Origin: Rotaria sp. Silwood1
Lineage: Eukaryota; Rotifera; Eurotatoria; Philodinida; Philodinidae
Reading direction: 5' to 3'
Length of the DNA stretch: 64,000 bases
Assembly: GCA_905250075.1 (NCBI GenBank)
Contig: CAJNOP010000131.1
Coordinates: forward strand, 337,563 to 401,562
Within the stretch, counting starts at the first letter, position 1. Each line of letters begins with the position of its first letter. Both the position numbers and the translations under genes were made by a program. Below are positions 55,440 to 64,000 of the stretch, piece after piece. Under the pieces are notes generated by a model. It was not told the origin of the DNA and searched no databases. It saw only the letters and a program-made list of their open reading frames with translations.

Positions 55440-56424
55440 TCAGTTATGTTCACATGATTGATTCATTCTGTCCAGTGATTCGATCATAATCTGAATTGCA
55501 TCATCGAGTGTTGTACCACGTTTTCGTTCTTCGCTTATCTCATTGCCAAGTGGAGTTTGTTCGGCTACAAAGCGATACGTATCCGCAGCGCCATCGAAAA
55601 TTTTCGGCGATAAACCAATATTCTCATAGGTCTTGGCGATTTCACCCATTTCGGTTGCCCATCGTGCTGCTCTTGGTGGCACGTGTGGAATAATCGTGTT
55701 GATATCCTTGAATAGATGCGGTCGACTTTGTTTCAGTTGATCGAAAAAGATTTCACCGACACCGAGAGATCGAGCAGCGATACAAGCCTGAATAGCAATA
55801 GCTGTCATGCCTTTGATCATTGATGATTCACATATTTTGAGACTAGTAGCATGACCAATTTTCGGGCCGATTGCACGTGTATTGACTAAAGCTGCATTCT
55901 GAAATAGATCGACCAGCTTCTGTGCATGTCTACCCGAGAAATAAATCGATGGGATATATTCGCCTAGACGTGGCGGTGGACCAATAATGCATCCGTCGAC
56001 GAAATTTCCGTGAGGAAAGAGTGCCGTTATTGATTCGATAGTTTCGGGAGCAACAGCATTGCAATCGACGTAAAGTTTACGTTCGTCATTAGCAAGATAA
56101 GAAGCAAAACGTTGAGCAAGTGACTTGACGTTCGATGCAGCTACGATCGAAAGAATGATATCTGCTTGACGAACCAGTTCGTCGTCGGTTTGAACATCGA
56201 TTATTTTTGCCGAGTTAGACAATTTTTGAGTACGTTCACTACGTCCTGTCAAATTGGTGATCACCCGAAATCGTTGCTGTTTATCGGCAAGTAGAACTCG
56301 ACCGATTGCGTGACCCTAAAAACAAGGAGACTGCAAATGATTCGATAGATTCTTCACATTTTACCATATCACCAGGACTCATAATGGCAATTGTTATTGT
56401 CGATGCTTGTTGTTCCTCCATCAT
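55440..56424 (-). CDS. NAD-binding dehydrogenase of the 6PGDH-like/DUF1932 type, two exons
   Basis: Inferred exons 56365-56424 and 55440-56315 give 311 aa. The first exon plus the start of the second build a dinucleotide-binding motif, IAIMSPGDMGHAIGRVL (residues 12-28). The SPGDMG form is the variant usual in this branch of the beta-hydroxyacid dehydrogenase superfamily. ADIILSIVAASN and YVDCNAVAPET follow as in HIBADH relatives, then FVDGCIIGPPP. The probable catalytic Lys lies in GHATSLKICESS (Lys about 180). The C-terminal helical part (PRAARWATEMGEIAKTYE, then GAADTYRFVA) fits DUF1932. The substrate is unknown; a hydroxy-acid is expected by family. Splicing is needed to complete the Rossmann motif, which supports the intron. 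Confidence 0.85.
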
Positions 56425-57155
56425 GTGCCGTTGTGACTCTCTCTCCGTTTTTTTTGCTTGTTCTTATACCACTATGCTCGTGTAAGCTGATATGTGTAGA
56501 ATGTTTGCATTCGTGTTTTTTTTCTTTCTGTCAGTATGAAAGGTGTCTGTAGAGACGATAAGCACCGATCCATGGTGAGATGTTTCAATTTGCTTCGCTC
56601 TTAGTAACACGAACGAAAGACATTTCAACAAACGCATTATTTTACCGCGTTCTCCACATGGACGCATAATATTATGAAACTTCGGAGAAGATAGGTCGTC
56701 GATGCATCCCTTTACAGCACATTTGTTCTCGTGGGATTCCTGATCACTCGACATTTTGCATGTTATAGAAGAGGGTGGATGTGGGTGTGGGTGGGTACGG
56801 GTATTGATGTGGTTGTGGATGTGAATGTGAGGTATAGAGTGTGAATTCTTATTTCAACCGCGCACAGATTCACCGACCCATGCTCACACCCAAGCACCCA
56901 TCACACTCACACTCATACCCATATTCACACCCACACACCCACCCACACCACAGCTACAGCCACACACCCACATCCACTACACCCCCACTCCCACACCCAC
57001 ATCCGATTCCTCGCAAGATTTTGCATCTAGTAAGCCATGAAGTGACCAAAATTAACGATGGCCCAACAATGGCTTTCATAGGCTCCGTTCTTTAACATGT
57101 TCTCGAAAAGTTATATTCATTCTCGGACAGCAAATTTCGCTGCACCTTTCTAAGA
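56425..57155. other. Intergenic with hexamer-like foldback
   Basis: Contains the inverted hexamer-like pair at 56771-57003 and otherwise AT-rich sequence. The open frames at 56464-56754 (-) and 56841-57095 (+) are unrecognised; the latter reads the simple repeat. Confidence 0.5.
56771..57003. repeat. Hexamer-like inverted repeat (GTGGGT ... ACCCAC)
   Basis: The left arm (about 56771-56840) is GTGGATGTGGGTGTGGGT-like. The right arm (about 56880-57003) is a long CACCCACACACCCACCCACA-like tract. The pair can form a hairpin. It is the largest of the dispersed hexamer-like modules in the window. Confidence 0.75.
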
Positions 57156-57422
57156 TACAGGGTGGCCCAAAAGTAACAGGACAGATAATGTTTTTCGATT
57201 TTTTTTCTTTATGCATCGACAGTTACATCTCATATTTATATCACATATACTAGGTGATACCAGTAGTGTCCTGCAGGAACGGTTTTTTCCTGAATTTTTC
57301 CCGTTCCCATTCCCACGGAAATGGGAACGGTGTTAAGAGTTGACGTTCCCGAAAATCATTCTATTTTATTTTAATATACATGGAAATATTTCTATGTAAA
57401 AACGGTTTATTTTCAATAACTA

Positions 57423-58149
57423 ACGGGTAGCCCATAAAGAATGACTCTTTCGACATTTTTGCAATAGCGTCACCATTTTTCATCTGTTTGACCTAACTTT
57501 TTAAAAAAGATTCGTCTTTCAATTCTCTACAAAACTGTTCAATTCGTTTTCTCACAAGACATTTCAGTGCGCTTTTACTTTTAGATAATGAAAAGTAAAG
57601 AGGTCAGAAACATCGTACTTTCAAAATATCAAAAAGCTAACGATACAACAAAAAATTTTCGGAATTTTAACGGCTCAAATAGCTTTAAAACAGTAAAACG
57701 ATGGTGTTGTATGATAAATCAGGCTGGTTCTCGTCATATTCTTCAAGTTGCACGACCGAAAAGTTTTTCCAAAAGTCATGGTTTAATTAGGAATGTGTTT
57801 AAAAGGTGTTATACCACTAGTTATTTTCGATGAAAACACGATCGATCATGTTTCTTCTATTAAAGAAGTGCTTCTAACGACATTGAAATATAGCAATAAA
57901 GTATGTGGACACGATTAGATATATCAATAAGAAGGTGCGAAGGCACATATTCATAAATTAACACAACAATGGTGCAATGACAATATTTTCGTTTGGCAAA
58001 AAATGGCTCTATTTAATCACGTTAATAAAATTAGATAGCTTTGTAGAAGATTGAAAGACGAATCTTTTAAAAAATTTAGGTCAAACAGATGAAAAGTGGT
58101 GACGCTATTGCAAAAATACAGAAAGGATCATTCTTTATGGGCCACCCGT
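57423..58149. mobile_element. Inner Tc1/mariner-type element, 727 bases, nested
   Basis: TIRs of about 110 bases start ACGGGTAGCCCATAAAGAAT on the left; the right end, read inward, starts ACGGGTGGCCCATAAAGAAT. TA duplications lie at 57421-57422 and 58150-58151. It sits wholly inside the outer element and holds a deleted, broken transposase gene. Confidence 0.88.
57588..57996 (+). pseudogene. Mariner-type transposase relic, internally deleted
   Basis: Two collinear pieces remain in different frames. 57588-57833 begins with a helix-turn-helix-like DNA-binding region (EVRNIVLSKYQKANDTTK, then KTVKRWCCMI). From about 57804 another frame reads GVIPLVIFDENTIDHV, then KYSNKVCGHD, stops, then EGAKAHIHKLTQQW. 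This is the catalytic-core region; Glu seems to stand where mariner proteins have the second catalytic Asp. Most of the domain between the two pieces is missing and there are two or more stops, so it is not functional. Confidence 0.75.
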
Positions 58150-58196
58150 TAATTGTATTGTTAGTTTATTTAATAACACGTCGCGTTGCGCAAAAC

Positions 58197-58273
58197 AGGG
58201 TGGGTGTGGGATGTGGGTGTTGGTGTTAATCTTCTTATTGTTCATACCCATATAAACACACATCCACTCCCAC

Positions 58274-58304
<31 letters not shown>

Positions 58305-58335
58305 TTCATATCCACACCCACATCCACACTCAATA
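58197..58335. repeat. Hexamer-like hairpin with a 30-base poly-C run
   Basis: GGGTGGGTGTGGGATGTGGG-like sequence at about 58197-58230 is paired with CCACACCCACATCCACA-like sequence at 58312-58330. A run of 30 C residues (58275-58304) lies between them. The poly-C length is the kind of value that assembly often misestimates. The module lies inside the outer mariner element. Confidence 0.7.
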
Positions 58336-58839
58336 TCTAGTGAACTCTATAAATTTCAGTAATTACAAAGAAAAGAAGCACTATTGTAGTTTAGTGCTCT
58401 CTACAAATTGCAGGTAGTTTAATTGAAATAATGAAACTCAATCTTTAGAGAACTCTTTAAATTTCAACAAGTTTAAAAATATAACTGAAATTTTAATTTG
58501 TCTTAAAACTGTTATCAGTAAGTTTTTTTGAAATTTGAAAACCGAAAATTTCGGACCTAAGATCATTTGAAATTGGAATAATTTAAATTTAAAAAACAAC
58601 TAAAATTGAATATAACAGATTTTTAATTTCGATTTTATGTTCGCAAATGAGAGGACACGGCAATTAAGACATATATGTTCTTTGCAACAAATTAATACGC
58701 CTAGAGATTGATCATATGTTCCATCTCTGACTGATATCACCGTATATATGCGGTATAAATATGAGATGTAACTGTCGATATATAAAGAGAAAAAATCGAA
58801 AAAAAAATATCTGTCCTGTTACTTTTGTGCCGCCCTGTA

Positions 58840-61519
58840 AACACTTAGCTTCAATTTTTTTTTGAAAAAAATGCATCCTTTGAGGGGTATTCTTAGATAC
58901 TTCTGATTGCTTTTGTATCACCAAAACTTTCAATGTTCTATGTTGGAAAAAACCAAGTATAAACGGAAGAAAAAAAACAAAATGTCGTCATTTGCATCGT
59001 GGCGGCTGGTGTAAGTTACATTAATAGTTCATGTTTGAAGCGTTCTAATTTGCATTGCTTAAACTAAAAATATTGATATATGTTTCATATTGGTGTAACG
59101 TAAGTTCATAATAATAGCAATTGGCTCGTATTGATGATTCATCAACATCGTCTTATGTAATGAGTAATTACGAAATATCGATGTAAGAAAAAAATAGCTA
59201 TATAAAATACCCATGTATTAATAAATAAGAAAAGTTTTGCTTAAAAGAACTCACCATTAGTATTGAACTGCTTGATGTCAATGCGTGCATCATAAATTTA
59301 TTGTATGAACATATATTGTTGAAAAGTGGTGAACTCTGATCAACAAAATGTCTTCTGTTATAGTTATGGAAAATGAAGGAATTATCAATCTTCATCACTC
59401 TAGAGAACATATGTGCAAAATCAATTTTGAGCGTGAAGTAGAGCAAGAAGCTAAGATGGGTGGGTGTGGGCTGTGGATCTTCTTGCAGCCCTTTTTCTCA
59501 CATATCAATACCCACGCCAAACGATGAAAATACTTTTCTTAGTTCCACTTTTAGGCCAGAATCAATTCCGATATAGCTTTGTGAGAATCTGTGGATTTAC
59601 AACTCTTAGTTTTGAAAACAAATTCTGGTTCATATACTGCATACATATCAGAGATACATGTACTCGCTTTTGTTGAGTTTAAATTTGCTAGTAGCATCTT
59701 TTTCTTGCATTGGTTTACCTTATTCGGTTTAGTTGAAGCTTCTATTAAAAAGAACTTTTTGTTCTCTTCGTATAAGTTTCTCGACTATTTTTCATTCGAC
59801 CATTTTTCGATTACCCACTCTTAATCCACTAAAGAACAAACTGTCGTTGCTGGCAAAAATGACACTACGGTAGAATAATCATAGAAAGATAAAATAAAAT
59901 TACCCAACGCTATTGAAATGAATAAATTGTAATAAAACAAAACTACCTTGCAGTAGCTTTAATAAGTATTTCTTACAATGAGAGTCGACGTATAGGTGTG
60001 AGTGAGGAGAAAATTGAAACACAACATCAAACCACACCACTGTCAGATATTGTCCTATTTATTCTTTTTTCCTCTTACTCTTAGGACTCTTGCACGTCCT
60101 CGAAATATGGATCACGAAACCTAATTGATATGTGTGGAGTTGCGCACGTGGCGAAAACTACTTGTGTTAGCCGAGTGGTCAAGCCAGCGCTGATTATTTC
60201 GAAAAAATCCCAGCTCCTGCGAGGAACCCATGTAAAACTAAATTTATTTCGTTCTACTTTTATGCCTTGAAAGTTATTATGACTTACATACGTCCAATCC
60301 TGTCGAAGTGTGAGTGTAGCAGATTTGAGACCGATCATGCCACTGGTTTTCAGTGTGTGATTCATAACCCATGCCTTGGCCTTCCGTCGCCTTAGGATTT
60401 ATCAGGGTTGGAACCGGTGCGATCGGATTGAATCGAACTCGTTGAGCAAGACAATCGGCCGGTAGAGACCGGCATTTGACCGGTAGCAAGTTTTGAAAAT
60501 TCTTCTTTTTTAACACCTGTTTTTGACTAAAAACCTAAGGTGTCACATTCTTTTATTGTCAGAGTGCGTAAAAGAGTGCCCAAAACATATGTTCTTTTAA
60601 TCATTTCTTCTGATACTCTTTAACAAGAGGTTGCCGGTGTTGTTGAACTGAAGAGTTACATCCACACCCGCATCGCACACTCCCAGCCACATCCACAAAC
60701 TTAGACCTAGTCGTTCACCCTCACACCCTCACCCTCACACCCACACCGTCAGTTTTCATATAGTTCGTTCCTCTATATACGGTTGTCGTTTGGAAAATAA
60801 TAATAAGGGTTCCAGTATTGGTCTTTTACATCAATCTGCTGTTAAAAGACTATTTCTTGACTTTAACTGAACTCTTACTTACATGTTCCATATCAAAATG
60901 ACTACAAGGACGAAAATGTGCTGACAGATATAGCAGGTGTGTGAAAATAAAAGTACAACAGAAAAAAATTTAATTTTTTTGTGGGCCTATGACGTCGCTG
61001 CAACATAAGTATATATTAGATATTCAAATTTTTCAAACACCCATAATCGGTTTCCAGAGTTTTTCTAATCTAGTCTCTAACTAGAACGTTTTCTATGATC
61101 ATATTTCTCCTTTCTTTTCCAAACTTGCTCAACACTAAGGAAGTTTTTGAAAACATCATCCAAGTTTCAGTTGCTGTTACCGATCAAAACATCGGTTTGC
61201 ACCTCTAGCGACAACTACTTTCTTATGTTAAATCTACTTCCGACAGAAAATTTTTGCGACATTAGATACATTTCATTGAAACTTTGGAAACTAAAAAATT
61301 CTTGTATACATTTTGGAAATACATGCTTAATGTGACCAGTCTGTCTGAAAGGTCACTCTTTCGAGAATGTTTATAGTTTGATAAGCCTCATTCGACGCTT
61401 ACAAATGAGTCAATCTTCCTAGAAGCCGTAGTGAATAAATTTTCCTTTCGTTTGTAGATCGTCTATAATTGAAAAGAGTTGATTCTGTTTTCTTCGAACT
61501 GTTCCCGTACCTAAAAGGA
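58840..61519. other. Intergenic, no supported gene
   Basis: AT-rich. Short hexamer-like tracts lie at 59458-59517 and 60658-60748. Between 60081 and 60516 two overlapping minus-strand frames have no recognised domain. Around 60167 (+) a tRNA-like box A (TAGCCGAGTGG) occurs without a matching box B. Confidence 0.5.
60658..60748. repeat. Hexamer-like CA-rich tract
   Basis: TCCACACCCGCATCGCACAC ... CACCCTCACACCCACACC. It reads mostly as the C-rich strand, so no strong hairpin partner is seen. Confidence 0.55.
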
Positions 61520-63103
61520 ATGTCAGACAACAGCAGCAGAAATCAATTATTCGGTGGAATTAAAGCTCGAAATTCGGACAAAGTTAACGAGATATTTAAT
61601 TGTGTATTCTGTAAATTTATATTACTATATCCATGGCAGCTATTATGTTGTGGAAGACTTTTGTGTAAATGGTGCTTGAAAAAAGGATTGTCCAATAGGT
61701 AACCATTAAGTTTTGAGTTTGACTCTAATATTGTATATTTATATTTAGAGAACCGTTTGTTTGTCCATATTGTGGTGCAAAATCAGACAAAAAAGAAGTA
61801 AAGTAGTTTATTTATTGTCTACCCCATTCAATTTCATTAATAGGCATTGGCGGATCGAGGTGTTGAACGAGAGTTGAAGATGATCATCATTGTATGCTAT
61901 TCATGCACGTGGAATGGAGCGTACAATGAGTATTTAGTATTTAAACTGAAACATAAATATAAAAACCATATTAAGATGATTATGTTCTAGGATCATTTAC
62001 AGGAACTACATGCAGATTTAGAATGTGCCGATTGCCATGAACATTTTTTTGCAATAAACTCATTTGAAGAACATCGACAAGAACTATGTATTCATCGATC
62101 TATACCGTGCGGATTACCGGATTGTATGAATTCGGTAATAATCTGTTTTCTTTCCTTTCGATCACGGTAAATAATTTTTTTAGTACAGATAAAATGGTAC
62201 GAAATGAAAGCACATTATCTCACCGATCAACATCAACATATATTACTTATTATTATTTTGAAATATATGAGTCCAAGAAGTCAGCGATCACAAATTCAAA
62301 ATCATTGTGAATTCATGAAACAAGAATATCATGATCTTCGGAATAGTATTGACGTTACTTTCTCAGTCTATGAAATTTTATTAAATAATATGGCACATTT
62401 ACAAGTGGAAAAGCAAGAAATAAAAACAAATTTTGAGCGAAATTTTTCAAAAATAGATGAATTGAAAAAATGTAACAATGAAAACGAAGAAGCTGTTAAG
62501 AAATTATCTGAAACTCAAAATAATATGCAAATACAAGTAGAAGATATTAAAAGAATGAGAGAAGAAAGTCGAATTTTGACATTGGACGATGATTCCACGA
62601 CAACTCTTCCTTTCAACTATTCCAATACGCCGTCATTTTCAATTCAATCATTAAAATTCAAGACTTCACAATATGGCTATACATTAGGATTTCGTGCCTG
62701 TTCAACAATGGAATCACAACAAAAATATCTATCGCTTTTTCTTACTCTATATAATGGAGACTATAGTAATCTTCTTCCCTATCCGTTTTTGTATACTATT
62801 TACATTGCTTTATGGGATCAATCAAATCAACAAAAACATATTGTATATGTCTTAAAACCAAATCCAAACTCAACTGCATTTATTCGGCCTACGACTGAAA
62901 AGAACGACGAATTTGGTATAATGAAATTTTGTCCACTTGAATATCTTACAGATTCAAAAAGTATTTATGTAAAAGATCAAGTATTTTTTATTCGAGTGTT
63001 CGTTGATTTTTTAAATACTGGACAAAATCCATTTCAATCAAAAGACAATATCGAGGACAATGTTGAACTGATGTCTGAAACAACTACGATGATGACAGAT
63101 TAA
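61520..63103 (+). CDS. TRAF-like protein: RING, TRAF-type zinc finger, coiled coil, MATH; five exons
   Basis: Probable adaptor/E3-type signalling protein in the cytosol. Inferred exons 61520-61698, 61749-61797, 61844-61936, 61991-62134 and 62189-63103 give 459 aa. The N-terminal RING-like cluster is CVFCKFILLYPWQLLCCGRL, then CKWC and CPYC; the His of the usual CGH motif reads Arg. TRAF-type zinc-finger pieces follow: CYSCTWNG, HADLECADCHEHFF, CIHRSIPCGLPDC. A coiled coil covers about residues 215-300 (EKQEIKTNFERNFSKIDELK). The C-terminal MATH/TRAF-C domain shows KTSQYGYTLGFRAC, FLTLYNGDYSNLLPYPF and VKDQVFFIRVFVDF. The donor at 61936/61937 (TTA|GTATTT) was chosen because the nearer GT puts the next exon out of frame. 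A TTG-initiated extension upstream is unlikely. Confidence 0.88.
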
Positions 63104-64000
63104 CTTCAACTTGATTAATATTTATCGTTTTATATATTTCATTTCGATTATTGCATTATAAACTAGAATATTTATAATAATTTTGAACACCATTACTAAA
63201 CTGCAATCTACAGTACTGATATTTTTGACTTTGCGTATCTGATAAAGAAGTAATGTTCAACGTGAAGGTTGAATTTAATTGAGATACTATTCAATTTTCA
63301 ATCATCTATGCTTAATATCTCAACGCTGTAGTCATCTTCTTAAAAGCTATAAAAATATTACAAACATTTATATCACATTCTACCTTCACTCGAACTTTAC
63401 TTCAGTCCTAACTTCAGTCTGAATCGATGTATGAATTTCTGCAGTATCCTAACTATGAAAGTCTTTGAAAATGGAAATTCAACTTTCCAACTTTGACATG
63501 ATTCTATAATATTTACTAAAATAAAAAAAATCGTATACATTCTGATGTTATGACTTGTTACAATATAAGAACACCATACTGTGTAAATGCAGATGTATCC
63601 TAAAATTTTTTAGACTCTTTTTTTCAATTATATTGTTCAAGTCTCTATTTTATTCATGAATAATAAAATGTGAAATCAATCAAAAATACAATTTGCAACT
63701 TATTAGTACATCAATGGATAGTAGGCTTTTGAAAATACATAGTTACTTTCAAACTTTTAGATAGTTTACCTTAAATATGACTACCATCAAGTTTCTTCTT
63801 TAAAGTCATTCGTTGTTGTCTACAAAACAAGTTTGCTATATTTCAATATTATTTTTTGTGTATTAAGTTATCATAGTGAGAAATATTAGGAGTATCTCCC
63901 CACCATTTCTGGAGTGTCTAGAAAACGGTTCTTCGGAAAAGTTTACTAATGCTGTCTTTTGTGAAATAATAGACTCACAATAAAAAATGCCTGATTTTTT
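63104..64000. other. 3' flank, no supported gene
   Basis: AT-rich 3' flank of the TRAF-like gene; nothing further recognised up to the window edge. Confidence 0.6.

Larger units (their letters stand above)
57158..58837. mobile_element. Outer Tc1/mariner-type element, 1680 bases
   Basis: Terminal inverted repeats of about 115 bases begin CAGGGTGGCCCAAAAGTAAC on the left (57158). The right end (to 58837) is their complement, ending GGCGGCACAAAAGTAAC when read inward. Both ends are flanked by TA (57156-57157 and 58838-58839), the target of this superfamily. No transposase of its own remains; the interior is occupied by a second transposon (57423-58149), a hexamer-like tract and a poly-C run. 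Confidence 0.85.

Noticed and set aside
58275..58304. Poly-C run considered as a functional element
   Set aside because: A 30-base homopolymer in a hexamer-like C-rich tract is more simply slippage or an assembly artefact.

Overview
The window looks like bdelloid rotifer nuclear DNA. It is strongly AT-rich. Its multi-exon genes have very short introns (mostly about 45 to 65 bases, GT...AG). The gene families are those known to be expanded in bdelloids: divergent rhodopsin-type GPCRs, F-box/LRR proteins, RING-TRAF-MATH proteins and B-box proteins. Degenerate TGTGGG-type tracts resemble the bdelloid telomere hexamer. The taxonomic call is inference from these traits; no search was run. A run of ten Ns at 32264-32273 marks an assembly join, so continuity between the left and right halves is assumed, not seen.

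Left half. 2053-5558 (+) encodes the bifunctional enzyme PFK-2/FBPase-2 in 15 exons, with a kinase domain that looks intact and an altered phosphatase active site. 7797-9362 (-) is an intronless FAD-dependent oxidoreductase with an N-terminal membrane anchor. A SAM-like fragment (10377-10668, -), a 70-base tandem repeat (12146-12510), a GPCR (15191-16235, +) and a secreted antistasin/WAP-type protein (17409-17870, -) follow. 24483-27598 (-) is the most striking gene: an F-box exon followed by 16 LRR exons, 15 of them exactly 84 bases, in an array with a period of about 133 bases. 28460-28980 (-) is a frameshifted relic of a repeat protein.

Right half. A B-box protein (32274-32954, -) is cut by the N-gap. 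Next come a hAT-like MITE with a paralogous empty site (33216-33719), a four-EF-hand protein (35688-36237, +), a Helitron-like end (about 38372-38760), three long foldback elements (39381-39969, 43741-44384, 47335-47720), a second GPCR (42213-43271, -), NAD-dependent glycerol-3-phosphate dehydrogenase (48901-50606, -), a small secreted Cys-rich protein (53705-54052, -), a DUF1932-type NAD-binding dehydrogenase (55440-56424, -), a nested pair of Tc1/mariner elements (57158-58837) and a RING-TRAF-MATH protein (61520-63103, +).

The genes do not form one pathway. PFKFB and GPD1 both act in glycolysis and triose metabolism but lie on opposite sides of the assembly gap, so their co-occurrence carries little weight. 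Intergenic space is large and is filled by degraded foldback and MITE elements; the hexamer-like hairpins are concentrated in the last 15 kb.
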